Part shown: in pieces, positions 27,031-34,174 of the stretch
Layout: each line of letters begins with the position of its first letter
Position numbering within the stretch: the first letter of the stretch is position 1
DNA from: UBA7430 sp002478765
GTDB lineage: Bacteria; Bacteroidota; Bacteroidia; Flavobacteriales; UBA7430
Length of the DNA stretch: 64,000 bases
Assembly: GCA_943789355.1 (NCBI GenBank)
Contig: CALSTU010000001.1
Location: 186,001-250,000 of the forward strand
Reading direction: 5' to 3'
The notes under the pieces: model-generated
Seen by the model: only the letters and a program-made list of their open reading frames with translations
Database searches by the model: none
Told to the model about the DNA's origin: nothing
Made by a program: the position numbers and the translations under genes

Positions 27031-27540
27031 TTAATTTAAATATTTTAAAATGGCTTCTATTTTAACTTCTCCTTTGTATTTTTTTTGCAATTTATTTTGA
27101 TGGTAGATCAACACCGTTGGGAAAGTTGCAGAACCAAAATAGTCCTCAAACGTGTAATCTTGATCCCAAAACACACGGATCCTATCCGAACGATACAGTT
27201 GATAGCTGATGTTAAATTCCTGAACCTCCTTAAGTGGTGCCGGAGATACCATAATAATTTGTGCATCCTTAAATTTGTCCCGGTGCTTAAACAATTCTAT
27301 TGCCTCGTATTGACAATGCTCACACTCCGGGTGAAAATAAATAATCACTAAATCCGATTCCGATATGTTTTCAAATTGTATGTATTCTTCGTTTAAATCG
27401 TAAAAAGAAAAATCCGGTAAAACCTGAATCGAAGTTTCTATTTGTTTGTTGAGTTTTTGTTTTTTCAGCCCTTTCATTCCAAAATAAGCGAGAAAAATCA
27501 TTAAGCCGAGAAGCGAGATTAAAATGGCTTTCTTTTTCAT
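27031..27540 (-). CDS. Membrane-anchored thioredoxin-like (redoxin) protein
   Basis: A 169-residue protein with one N-terminal membrane segment (AILISLLGLMIFLAYFGM) and a periplasmic thioredoxin fold. The redox motif is CEHC in YFHPECEHCQYEA, and the cis-proline loop is ATFPTVLIY. It lies 3 bases before the C39 exporter gene, in the same unit. The bacteriocin precursors upstream each carry a pair of cysteines, so a role in forming or isomerising their disulfide is a reasonable inference. Confidence 0.88.
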   Translation of the reverse strand: MKKKAILISLLGLMIFLAYFGMKGLKKQKLNKQIETSIQVLPDFSFYDLNEEYIQFENISESDLVIIYFHPECEHCQYEAIELFKHRDKFKDAQIIMVSPAPLKEVQEFNISYQLYRSDRIRVFWDQDYTFEDYFGSATFPTVLIYHQNKLQKKYKGEVKIEAILKYLN

Positions 27541-28207
27541 CTATGAAAAATTAAGGGTTAAAAATGCTACAAACACAATCCAGATCAACAAGCCCAATCC
27601 ATAGGTGGAAAGTACAAACTCAAAGGAGCGCCAAAAAGGTTTTTGAGTTTCATTTTTCAAAAGAAAAGCCAGTAAAAACCAATAAGCCAATTCAAACAAA
27701 TTGAAAGCCTGTAAGGGATAAATAAGCCATGGTTCCAATTCTCCGTATTCAAACAGGTTAACTAATGCGAGCGGTTGGAAATGCTGTAGATACTCCAGTG
27801 TAAGATTGTCCTTATGAATGTAAAGCCAAATGAATTTTACAAGAGCCAGGGCTTAAAAAAACAATTTCACTTATCATAACGATGTGAAACAGCTTCTTAA
27901 AGCTTGCCTTAAAATCAAAAAACACAGTGCCTATGTAAATACTCAGCGTGGTAAGTGCCCATTTTAACAAGAGTAATACGGGGATTACCAAATAACCAAT
28001 CCATTCCCATTTTTTTTGACTTGTTATGAACTCATTAACTCGTTTCACACTTAATTGTTCCGATAAACTATTAAATATCATTTCTTCAAAGGGCAAAAAA
28101 TTCTTTATTGCCAAAGAGATCAGCATAAAAAACACCCCATAAAGTAAAAAGAATACCCATTTATTTGTCTCAAAAACAAGCGAATACACCGGTTTTTGTC
28201 CTTTCAT
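27541..28207 (-). pseudogene. Multi-span membrane protein, frameshifted
   Basis: Two open frames form one protein of about 222 residues. The first (28207 to about 27850) reads MKGQKPVYSLVFETNKW and includes three hydrophobic segments. The second resumes ALVKFIWLYIHKDNLTLEYL, then YPLQAFNLFELAYWFLLAFL, to a final segment at 27541. The join is at about 27850 (agccct-g-gctctt), one base extra. The stop abuts the redoxin start. I do not recognise the family; position suggests a peptide-export accessory or an immunity protein. Confidence 0.75.
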
Positions 28208-28249
28208 AAATATTAAAATTAGTTAGATTTATTATAGCATTACTTTATA

Positions 28250-28282
28250 AAGTAGTTCATCATAAATTATGATGAACTACTT
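28250..28282 (-). terminator. Hairpin after the first cassette
   Basis: AAGTAGTTCATCATA and TATGATGAACTACTT form a perfect 15-bp stem with a 3-base loop. It separates the peptide/membrane cassette upstream (28326-28722) from the export genes downstream. Confidence 0.75.
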
Positions 28283-28325
28283 ATAACAAATAGGTCTTAA
28301 AATGTGCTGTTAATACTAAAAGGAT

Positions 28326-28502
28326 TCACTTTTTTGATTTCCTTAATGACATTAAATAAACCCCTATTATCAACAACAAATGCATCACACAATCAAAATC
28401 ATAAATCGATACTTGCTTGTCTAAATATAATCTCGAAATAAATAGACCAAGCAGCATAAAGGATATATTTTGTAGTATGAGATTTCCTTTATTTGTTATC
28501 AT
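28326..28502 (-). CDS. Small two-span membrane protein, putative immunity factor
   Basis: A 58-residue protein with two hydrophobic segments (ILQNISFMLLGLFISRLYL and DCVMHLLLIIGVYLMSL) and a basic tail RKSKK. I take ATG 28502, preceded by AAGGAG, rather than the upstream GTG. It starts 5 bases after the stop of the double-glycine peptide gene. Small membrane proteins just after bacteriocin genes are often immunity proteins; nothing else identifies it. Confidence 0.6.
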   Translation of the reverse strand: MITNKGNLILQNISFMLLGLFISRLYLDKQVSIYDFDCVMHLLLIIGVYLMSLRKSKK

Positions 28503-28506
28503 CTCC

Positions 28507-28722
28507 TTATGCAGCACTATTTACACTGTAAAGACAATGACCTAAAGAACCTCCTGATGTAAATGCACTAAGCATCATTCCTCCCCAAGCAAGAGAACCT
28601 AATCCCGCAGTTGTAGTGGTTACAGCAATTCCTAGTGCAATCATTCCAGCGACTCCTGTAATACAAGAAAAAGGTATGCCCCCTTGGACATTTTCCATTT
28701 GATTTAAACTTAAACTGTTCAT
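28507..28722 (-). CDS. Double-glycine-leader peptide A (bacteriocin-like)
   Basis: A 71-residue precursor. The leader MNSLSLNQMENVQGG ends in the Gly-Gly site cut by C39 peptidases. The 56-residue core is hydrophobic and glycine-rich with small-residue motifs, and has two cysteines (positions 20 and 63) spanning most of it. This resembles class IIb/lactobin-type bacteriocins in general form. The leader and all upstream DNA are shared base-for-base with peptide B, the core is not. Confidence 0.85.
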   Translation of the reverse strand: MNSLSLNQMENVQGGIPFSCITGVAGMIALGIAVTTTTAGLGSLAWGGMMLSAFTSGGSLGHCLYSVNSAA

Positions 28723-28737
28723 AATTTAAAAGATTTT

Positions 28738-28788
28738 AATAATATGTTTACTCTATTTACATTTTTAATGACTACTGTATTTTCAGCT
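28738..28788 (-). promoter_or_regulatory. Conserved block upstream of type-1 leader genes
   Basis: On the minus strand it reads GCTGAAAATACAGTAGTCAT, an A/T-rich spacer, then AATAGAGTAAACATATTATT. A diverged version stands in the same place upstream of peptide D (33414-33456), whose leader is of the other type, so it is probably a promoter or regulator site. No clean TAnnTTTG is present. Confidence 0.5.
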
Positions 28789-28827
28789 TCCTACAGAGGT
28801 CAAAAACTACACCCAACCTGATGCGAC

Positions 28828-28920
28828 TCAAGTTGGACGTTTTGTTTTACTTTTTCCACCTGTTACAAATTCCATTAAAGACGAAATAGATTTTTCTTTA
28901 AAATTCTTAATGGATTTCAT
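28828..28920 (-). CDS. 30-residue ORF with a Gly-Gly site, copy 1
   Basis: The frame begins MKSIKNFKEKSISS, continues LMEFVTGG and ends KSKTKRPT before TGA. The form is that of a short double-glycine leader followed by a basic 8-residue tail, like a processed pheromone or very small RiPP precursor. It lies between the core element and the peptide A promoter block. Three identical copies exist, but they sit in duplicated DNA, so this is not evidence of selection. Translation is unproven. Confidence 0.4.
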   Translation of the reverse strand: MKSIKNFKEKSISSLMEFVTGGKSKTKRPT

Positions 28921-28945
28921 AATTGGAAAAATTTAAAGTAAAACC

Positions 28946-29127
28946 TTCCCCAATCCGTTTCGAGTCTGGGGTTCGTTCGTCCATGTCGTTTGCCTGAAGT
29001 CCTACGTATGACCTCGAGCAGGAAGTGATGGAAGTTCCCACACGCACAGCTATGCTAGTTTTTCAAACTAAGGCTAATATACGAGTGGGTAAGTCCCATA
29101 TTTTGGGACTCATCAAAGTTTTTTTTT
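28946..29127 (-). other. Structured core element, copy 1
   Basis: The ~182-bp core found in all five cassette repeats. On the minus strand it contains AGTCCCA-AAATA-TGGGACT (7-bp stem), TAGTTT-GAA-AAACTA (6-bp stem), CCCAC/GTGGG enclosing that hairpin, and CCCCA/TGGGG near the 3' end. It is always just upstream of a double-glycine peptide gene. Probably a 5' regulatory RNA or the regulatory region of the peptide operon. Confidence 0.65.
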
Positions 29128-29182
29128 AAACGAAAAACGAAAGCCGCCTTTAATTTTCAATAAAAATTTTAAGTTAAAAATA

Positions 29183-29210
29183 ACCGTGTGATCTATTTCA
29201 ATCACACGGT
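29183..29210 (-). terminator. Terminator of cassette B
   Basis: ACCGTGTGAT-ctatttca-ATCACACGGT is a perfect 10-bp stem, followed on the minus strand by TATTTTTAACTT. It lies after the small membrane gene at 29238. Confidence 0.75.
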
Positions 29211-29237
29211 AAAAATTAAACAAAACAAGAAACGGTA

Positions 29238-29420
29238 TTATCTCTCATTTTTATTTTTCCGTTTATTTCTATCATAGAAATACAACCCTATTATTAAAGC
29301 CATAGACATTCCGGAAAGGAAAAATGTGTTTGCACTTATTTCGCCCAGATAAAAAAATATTATTAGCAATATTTCCATAACAATACAAAGAGCAAGTACA
29401 ATATTCTTGTATGTTTTCAT
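29238..29420 (-). CDS. Small two-span membrane protein, putative immunity factor
   Basis: A 60-residue protein starting MKTYKNIVLALCIVMEIL with two hydrophobic segments (about residues 6-24 and 33-49) and a strongly basic tail (RNKRKNKNER). It begins 14 bases after the peptide B stop. It has no clear sequence similarity to the small protein after peptide A, which fits immunity specificity following each core peptide. Function inferred from position and form. Confidence 0.6.
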   Translation of the reverse strand: MKTYKNIVLALCIVMEILLIIFFYLGEISANTFFLSGMSMALIIGLYFYDRNKRKNKNER

Positions 29421-29433
29421 AATTTATTCTTAT

Positions 29434-29655
29434 TTAAGCACAAGAATCAATAACTGAAGATGTAGCAATTCCTTTAGCTATAAAAAAAACTATTAGTGAA
29501 GCTCCTCCAGTAACAAATGCAGCACCAACAGTTGTAATTAAAGTACCAGCAATAGCTAATCCGCAGCCCCGAGTCATTCTTCTTCTACTTCCTCCACGAG
29601 CTATGGCACGACCACCGTGGACATTTTCCATTTGATTTAAACTTAAACTGTTCAT
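29434..29655 (-). CDS. Double-glycine-leader peptide B (bacteriocin-like)
   Basis: A 73-residue precursor with leader MNSLSLNQMENVHGG. The core starts with an arginine-rich stretch (RAIARGGSRRRMTRG), then a long hydrophobic glycine/alanine segment. Cysteines are at 31 and 72, one before and one after the hydrophobic stretch, the same plan as peptides D and E. It is followed by a small membrane gene and a terminator. Confidence 0.85.
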   Translation of the reverse strand: MNSLSLNQMENVHGGRAIARGGSRRRMTRGCGLAIAGTLITTVGAAFVTGGASLIVFFIAKGIATSSVIDSCA

Positions 29656-30140
29656 AATTTAAAAGATTTTAATAATATGTTTACTCTATTTACATTTTTA
29701 ATGACTACTGTATTTTCAGCTTCCTACAGAGGTCAAAAACTACACCCAACCTGATGCGACTCAAGTTGGACGTTTTGTTTTACTTTTTCCACCTGTTACA
29801 AATTCCATTAAAGACGAAATAGATTTTTCTTTAAAATTCTTAATGGATTTCATAATTGGAAAAATTTAAAGTAAAACCTTCCCCAATCCGTTTCGAGTCT
29901 GGGGTTCGTTCGTCCATGTCGTTTGCCTGAAGTCCTACGTATGACCTCGAGCAGGAAGTGATGGAAGTTCCCACACGCACAGCTATGCTAGTTTTTCAAA
30001 CTAAGGCTAATATACGAGTGGGTAAGTCCCATATTTTGGGACTCATCAAAGTTTTTTTTTAAACGAAAAACGAAAGCCGCCTTTAATTTTCAATATTTCA
30101 TTCTTTTTAATTTTTTCATAAAATCGGATTGCCAAATGAT
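29618..30140 (-). repeat. Cassette repeat, copy 2 (leader type 1)
   Basis: Bases 29618-30094 are identical to copy 1. The following 46 bases (to 30140) continue to match copy 3 and encode the last intact part of the LanC-like gene. The core element is at 29879-30060. Confidence 0.92.
29761..29853 (-). CDS. 30-residue ORF with a Gly-Gly site, copy 2
   Basis: Identical to the ORF at 28828-28920: EFVTGG followed by KSKTKRPT and a stop. It lies in duplicated DNA upstream of peptide B. Coding status is unproven. Confidence 0.4.
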   Translation of the reverse strand: MKSIKNFKEKSISSLMEFVTGGKSKTKRPT

Positions 30141-30654
30141 CCAAAGCATCAACGATCATATCAACCGTAGCTGTATGCTTTTTTTCAATTTTAGAAAGTT
30201 CTAAATAAAAAATACCCCTGCCCACCAAACCAACAAAAGGGTCATAAATTCCAAATTTTACATCCCAGCTTATTTCTTTTTTTATTAATGGTTCTAAATC
30301 GTTGATAAGATTAAGGTGTTTTCTATTCAAAACCCCTTCATTAATATAAAAACTAAGCAACCATCCTACCCCCGTTATACCTCTGGAAAAGGATAAATCA
30401 AACTGTGTTGAAGACAAATCATGTAATACAGATTCCAAATAAGATAATGACTTGTCTAAATAAACATCATTTTTAGAAAAGAAATAATATTGACTTAAAA
30501 ACAAGGATTTGCCCAATCTACTACCGTACAAGCCTATGTCATTTTCACCTGCCTCAGTACGATCATTTAAAAACTCATTAGCAGTTTGAGTTACATAACT
30601 TCTAATTACAGATTTCCGGGAAATCAAATCGCATGGAGCCTTTATTCTTAACAT
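30046..30654 (-). pseudogene. LanC-like cyclase, C-terminally truncated by the repeat
   Basis: The first ~185 residues resemble the N-terminal half of lanthionine synthetase C proteins of Bacteroidota: TEAGENDIGLYGSRLGKSLF, SRGITGVGWLLSFYINEG and FGIYDPFVGLVGRGIFYLE are the glycine-rich inter-helix loops of the alpha-toroid. Full LanC proteins are about 400 residues; the C-terminal half with the zinc-binding Cys/His/Cys residues is missing. The frame runs into the repeat and ends LKIKGGFRFSFKKKL, residues supplied by the repeat. No LanB dehydratase is in the window, so no lanthionine pathway can be claimed. Confidence 0.7.
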
Positions 30655-30880
30655 AAAGTTTATATTTATTAGGTTTTGTTAGTTTGTTTTTTAATTCCTC
30701 TAAAATATAGCTGTACGTGGAAAGTGAGTTGATCTTGTTCTTTCGTCTTGATTTTAGTGGCCTAATTATCATATTGACTGTACTGTCTCCGATGATTATC
30801 TCTGTCCAATTACAATTTATGTATTCAGGCAAGACCGTAAAAACCTTACGGTAAAAAGGAGATTCCTCGAGATCATTGAG
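30602..30880 (-). pseudogene. Fragment of an unidentified protein, 5' truncated
   Basis: An open frame of 92 codons that begins right after a stop with LNDLEESPFYRKVF and ends MRFDFPEICN. There is no ATG at the beginning; the first is inside (30832). It starts precisely where the upstream membrane gene stops, in another frame, which suggests a recombination joint. It overlaps the LanC-like start by 53 bases, as a coupled partner gene would. I cannot identify the family. Confidence 0.4.
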
Positions 30881-31274
30881 TTAATAGGTTAAACTTCGAA
30901 AAACTAAATAAATTACCTAATAAAAAGCAAAAAAACAGATTAATATTGTAATCAATAAAATCGATGTAATATACTTCTGCATTCGAAAAATATTTAACTA
31001 CAAGAGCTACAACAAACCAAAAATTAAACCAAAACACCCAAGCTAAATTATAATACAAAAAATATTTTCTGAGTTCACACCCCATTATCGTTAAGCTTTT
31101 TATTGGCAGTGAATGATGATGATAGATGTACAGGAAGAATGTTGACAAAACTATGAATGCCGGAATATAACTATCTGAAAAGATATAAAACGGAATAACT
31201 GCGATTGGTATCAAAAAAACACCATATCGAAACATAATCCTAATATTAAATATGAGTATATACCAACGAAACAT
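30873..31274 (-). CDS. Membrane protein, possible immunity/permease subunit
   Basis: A 133-residue protein with about four hydrophobic segments (for example FLIPIAVIPFYIF and LAWVFWFNFWFVVALVVKYF). It follows the membrane gene at 31276 by 1 base, so the two form a unit downstream of the broken peptide C gene. Possibly the truncated second permease of an immunity ABC transporter; no ATPase accompanies it. Family unknown. Confidence 0.55.
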   Translation of the reverse strand: MFRWYILIFNIRIMFRYGVFLIPIAVIPFYIFSDSYIPAFIVLSTFFLYIYHHHSLPIKSLTIMGCELRKYFLYYNLAWVFWFNFWFVVALVVKYFSNAEVYYIDFIDYNINLFFCFLLGNLFSFSKFNLLTQ

Positions 31275-31275
31275 A

Positions 31276-31929
31276 TTACCAAGTCCAATAAACCTTAGAT
31301 GTTTTATTCAAATAATTACTCTCAACAAAAAAATGCTTTGACAGCAACAATTTCAATAAATAAAAAATAACCGACACCATTAACCCTAAAGATATTATTG
31401 AAATAGTAAAAAACAAACTATGATTTGTTGCTTCATAAAAATTTAAAACCGAAATATCCTTATTTAAAATAAACAAGGCTAATAGAGGAGTTAAAAATAA
31501 ATAACGTATCAACAAAGAATATTTTACCAATCGGTAAGAAATGTGATACAGTAATATGGTCAATAATGTTTGTAATATCCACAGTGTAAATATTAAAAAC
31601 AATGCTTTAAAATTATTGATATCATGATATAAAATATCAAATATCCCTATTAGCACAGAAATAATTTTAATCGAACCAAGTTCTTCAACAAGTAATTTTG
31701 AAAATAATCGAAATTTTGACTTTGGATAAATATAATAATAACTTAAATCTGTTTTAACTCCTTTCTTTATTTCGACTAAATCATTAAAAAACCATAAGAC
31801 AATAATCAAAAACAGGTTGTTGTATTCATCAGTTCCTGAATACAAATAAAGAATTGATACATTCATTAGTATCAAAACAAACCATTCGATAATTCCCAGT
31901 TTTTTATATTTTCTTAGATGTCCTAGCAT
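31276..31929 (-). CDS. Six-span membrane protein, possible immunity/permease subunit
   Basis: A 217-residue, very hydrophobic protein with about six membrane segments and a cytoplasmic basic N-terminus (MLGHLRKYKKLG). It is the first gene after peptide C and its hairpin. The sequence FNDLVEIKKGVKTDLSYYYI, with a KSKFRLFSKLL stretch, resembles the soluble loop of ABC-2 type permeases in bacteriocin self-protection systems, but only loosely. Confidence 0.55.
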   Translation of the reverse strand: MLGHLRKYKKLGIIEWFVLILMNVSILYLYSGTDEYNNLFLIIVLWFFNDLVEIKKGVKTDLSYYYIYPKSKFRLFSKLLVEELGSIKIISVLIGIFDILYHDINNFKALFLIFTLWILQTLLTILLYHISYRLVKYSLLIRYLFLTPLLALFILNKDISVLNFYEATNHSLFFTISIISLGLMVSVIFYLLKLLLSKHFFVESNYLNKTSKVYWTW

Positions 31930-31944
31930 ACTTTAACTTTTAAT

Positions 31945-31980
31945 AAAATCATCTTCAGAGAATTCTCTGAAGATGATTTT
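31945..31980 (-). terminator. Intra-operon hairpin after peptide C
   Basis: AAAATCATCTTCAGAG-AATT-CTCTGAAGATGATTTT is a perfect 16-bp stem followed on the minus strand by TTTTATTAAAAG. It sits between the peptide gene and the membrane genes. Confidence 0.8.
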
Positions 31981-32009
31981 GCATAACACTTGATTTCAAG
32001 ATCTATAGA

Positions 32010-32198
32010 TCAGAGAATTGATTCTCCAGCAAACAAGCATCCAATACTTGTAGGTCCTCCTATTGCTAATCCAATAGGACCAAAACAACTAATTATAAAT
32101 GCTCCTGCACAAATTTGCCAAGGAATACTATTACGACGACGACTACTGGAGCGCCCCCCTTAGACATTTTCCATTTGATTTAAACTTAAACTGTTCAT
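32010..32198 (-). pseudogene. Double-glycine peptide C with a stop codon in the leader
   Basis: The frame is intact for 63 codons except for codon 13. The leader reads MNSLSLNQMENV, then TAA where peptide A has CAA (Gln), then GG. The core continues RSSSRRRNSIPWQICAGAF and carries three cysteines. The single C-to-T change silences the peptide unless it is read through. Leader and upstream DNA belong to cassette repeat copy 3. Confidence 0.8.
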
Positions 32199-32681
32199 AA
32201 TTTAAAAGATTTTAATAATATGCTTACTCTATTTACATTTTTAATGACTACTGTATTTTCAGCTTCCTACAGAGGTCGAAAACTGCACCCAACCTGATGC
32301 GACTCAAGTTGGACGTTTTGTTTTACTTTTTCCACCTGTTACAAATTCCATTAAAGACGAAATAGATTTTTCTTTAAAATTCTTAATGGATTTCATAATT
32401 GGAAAAATTTAAAGTAAAACCTTCCCCAATCCGTTTCGAGTCTGGAGTTCGTTCGTCCATGTCGTTTGCCTGAATTCCTACGCATGAATCAAGCAGCAAG
32501 TGATGGAAGTTCCCACACGCACAGCTATGCTAGTTTTTCAAACTAAGGCGAATATACGAGTGGGTAAGTCCCCTGTTTTGGGACTCATCAAAGTTTTTTT
32601 TAAAAGAAAAAGGAAAGCCGCCTTTAATTTTCAATATTTCATTCTTTTTAATTTTTTCATAAAATCGGATTGCCAAATGAT
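32163..32681 (-). repeat. Cassette repeat, copy 3 (leader type 1, core variant 2)
   Basis: Aligns end to end with copies 1 and 2 but differs at scattered sites. In the core element (32422-32600) it has the GAATCAAGCAG and GTCCCCTGTTTTGGGAC variants shared with copy 4. It ends with 46 bases of the LanC-like gene, cut off at 32681. Confidence 0.9.
32304..32396 (-). CDS. 30-residue ORF with a Gly-Gly site, copy 3
   Basis: Same frame and sequence as the copies at 28828 and 29761 (EFVTGG, then KSKTKRPT). It survives in a cassette whose main peptide is broken. Coding status is unproven. Confidence 0.38.
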   Translation of the reverse strand: MKSIKNFKEKSISSLMEFVTGGKSKTKRPT

Positions 32682-32690
32682 TCCTATCAA

Positions 32691-32846
32691 TCATAAACCG
32701 GAGCTCATATCAATAAGTTTAAAATCAACCGTTCCTTCATTCTCAATTTTATAGTGCATTTCCGTAAATCCTGAATCTACATGAAACACATAATTATTCG
32801 AATTAATCAGTGAGGGAGATATATTATGCGTAGTTGCATAACAATT
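32691..32846 (-). pseudogene. Remnant coding fragment
   Basis: A 51-codon open frame without a start codon (NCYATTHNISPS ... DFKLIDMSSGL) in the gap between copy 3 of the repeat and the small membrane gene at 32928. It begins after a stop and ends just inside the join with repeat copy 3. It looks like the leftover end of a deleted gene. I do not recognise it. Confidence 0.35.
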
Positions 32847-32927
32847 TTAATGGTAATATTTTAACTCGATTAGAACTATTGGTTAATATTAAAATGAATT
32901 AATAACACCTACAAAAAACTACTATTC

Positions 32928-33107
32928 TTATGATTCTTTTTTTCTTTCTTGTTGTTTAACAAAAATGAAAGAGCTAATAAATGAAAAAGCTAAAAGAGAT
33001 TGTACAATAATATCAAGTGCATCATAATTAAAACCATGATAAATAGAATACAAATTAACCCCTATTAATATCGACAACAATACCAGAAATAATATTGATT
33101 TTTTCAT
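32928..33107 (-). CDS. Small two-span membrane protein, putative immunity factor
   Basis: A 59-residue protein starting MKKSILFLVLLSILIGVNLY, with a second hydrophobic stretch (IIVQSLLAFSFISSFIFV) and a charged tail KQQERKKES. It is placed after peptide D and its hairpin, as the small membrane proteins are after peptides A and B. The family is unknown; the immunity role is inferred from position. Confidence 0.6.
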   Translation of the reverse strand: MKKSILFLVLLSILIGVNLYSIYHGFNYDALDIIVQSLLAFSFISSFIFVKQQERKKES

Positions 33108-33122
33108 ACTTAAGTTTTAATA

Positions 33123-33148
33123 AATCCTGAGGAAAATTCCTCAGGATT
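33123..33148 (-). terminator. Intra-operon hairpin after peptide D
   Basis: AATCCTGAGGAA-AA-TTCCTCAGGATT is a perfect 12-bp stem between the peptide D stop and the small membrane gene. The U-tract is weak (TATTAAAAC), so partial termination or mRNA 3'-end protection is likely. Confidence 0.75.
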
Positions 33149-33166
33149 ATTTTGTTAATTTTAGAT

Positions 33167-33397
33167 TTAGGCGAGACCTGCACAATCTGCTATGCTAAAT
33201 CCTGTAGTAATTGCGCCACCATAGGCGCTTGCATACAACCACATACTAACCCCTCCAGTTACAGGGATTGCAGCAATAGTAGCAACTAGACCTATGATTC
33301 CTAAAACTGCACCAACGCAGCCCCGAGTTCGACCTCCTCCACTAGAAGGAGCACCCCCTTGGATGTTTTCCATTTGATCTACTTTTAACTTTTTCAT
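33167..33397 (-). CDS. Double-glycine-leader peptide D (bacteriocin-like)
   Basis: A 76-residue precursor with leader MKKLKVDQMENIQGG (type 2). The core begins APSSGGGRTRGC and then has a long hydrophobic, glycine-rich stretch; cysteines are at 27 and 72. It shares APSSGG and the position of both cysteines with peptide E, so D and E are paralogues. Its upstream DNA lacks the structured core element but retains the block at 33414-33456. Confidence 0.87.
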   Translation of the reverse strand: MKKLKVDQMENIQGGAPSSGGGRTRGCVGAVLGIIGLVATIAAIPVTGGVSMWLYASAYGGAITTGFSIADCAGLA

Positions 33398-33413
33398 ATC
33401 GTTAAAAATTTAA

Positions 33414-33456
33414 AATAATATGCTTACTCTATTTTTATTGAATACCGTATTTTCGG
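33414..33456 (-). promoter_or_regulatory. Conserved block upstream of peptide D
   Basis: On the minus strand: CCGAAAATACGGTATTCAAT, then AAAAATAGAGTAAGCATATT. It matches the block 5' of peptides A, B and C (28738-28788, 29671-29721, 32214-32264) although the leaders differ, which suggests a shared promoter or operator. Confidence 0.5.
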
Positions 33457-33507
33457 TTTATTGACCTTAACTTGATTCAGGACTTAGAGAGTATTTACAC
33501 CTGAATT

Positions 33508-34098
33508 TTATTTTTTCATCAACTTATTTATGCGGAAAGATAAAATGACTATAAAGACATATGAAACAAGAATTAATGATACTGAATACCAAAATAAATT
33601 AACCTTGGTTAATAAAAATAAAGAATTATACGTTTGAAATATAATTCCAATCATGATGATGTATAAAATGTATAATTTTTTGTAGTAATTCCTTATCAAT
33701 ATACTTAGAATACAAATATTAAGAACTAAATGTAAAAAAATAATAAATGAAAATATTACATCTAAAATTTTAAAATCATGACTCTCTACAAACAATAAAA
33801 AAACCAGAGGAAATAATAAGACCAACCAATTAAGTTTATTTTCAAATAAAGAATATTTTATTTCTGAATACACCTTAGTCTTAAAAGGTAAATTTTTTAT
33901 ATCATCCTCCAACTTGAGCAAGTTATTTCCCTTTTTTTTAGAAAGTGGGTTAAAATCAAAAAAATAAACCCCTACAAATGATAACGTATTAAATATTAAT
34001 AAATAAGTTATCAAAACGTCTGATTGCTCTTCTATTTTAACAGTAGAAAATAAAACGATATTAAAAATTAAAACTACTAATCTAACTATGTTTCCCAT
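33508..34098 (-). CDS. Membrane protein, putative immunity factor of peptide E
   Basis: A 196-residue protein with about five to six hydrophobic segments (VRLVVLIFNIVLFSTV, LLIFNTLSFVGVYFF, LVLLFPLVFLLFV, a cluster at 110-160, and VSLILVSYVFIVIL) and one charged loop near residues 50-70. It follows peptide E and its hairpin and precedes peptide D. Family unknown; its placement matches the other putative immunity genes. Confidence 0.6.
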   Translation of the reverse strand: MGNIVRLVVLIFNIVLFSTVKIEEQSDVLITYLLIFNTLSFVGVYFFDFNPLSKKKGNNLLKLEDDIKNLPFKTKVYSEIKYSLFENKLNWLVLLFPLVFLLFVESHDFKILDVIFSFIIFLHLVLNICILSILIRNYYKKLYILYIIMIGIIFQTYNSLFLLTKVNLFWYSVSLILVSYVFIVILSFRINKLMKK

Positions 34099-34118
34099 GA
34101 GTATATAAATTTAAGTTA

Positions 34119-34159
34119 AAACGAACTTCCTAATATTTCTAAAAATAGGAAGTTCGTTT
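34119..34159 (-). terminator. Intra-operon hairpin after peptide E
   Basis: AAACGAACTTCCTA and TAGGAAGTTCGTTT form a perfect 14-bp stem around a 13-base loop, between the peptide E stop and the membrane gene. Confidence 0.78.
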
Positions 34160-34174
34160 GTATACTATGCAGCA

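Larger units (their letters stand above)
28685..29161 (-). repeat. Cassette repeat, copy 1 (leader type 1)
   Basis: 477 bp identical to copy 2 (29618-30094). It covers, on the minus strand, a short tail coding LKIKGGFRFSFKKKL, the ~182-bp core element (28946-29127), a 30-codon ORF, an upstream A/T-rich block and the leader codons of peptide A. Identity starts in the leader and ends abruptly at 29161, so it is a recent duplication that swapped in a different core peptide. Confidence 0.92.

Noticed and set aside
30046..30654. A functional lanthipeptide pathway
   Set aside because: The LanC-like protein lacks its zinc-binding half and there is no LanB dehydratase; the peptides have no Ser/Thr/Cys-rich core of the usual kind.
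32500..32754. Plus-strand ORF inside repeat copy 3 (and a similar one at 37746-37973 in copy 5) with a shared N-terminus MMEVPTRTAML
   Set aside because: The frame lies across the structured element, antisense to the peptide operons. The shared residues follow from repeat identity, copies 1, 2 and 4 do not keep the frame, and no promoter or family match is seen.
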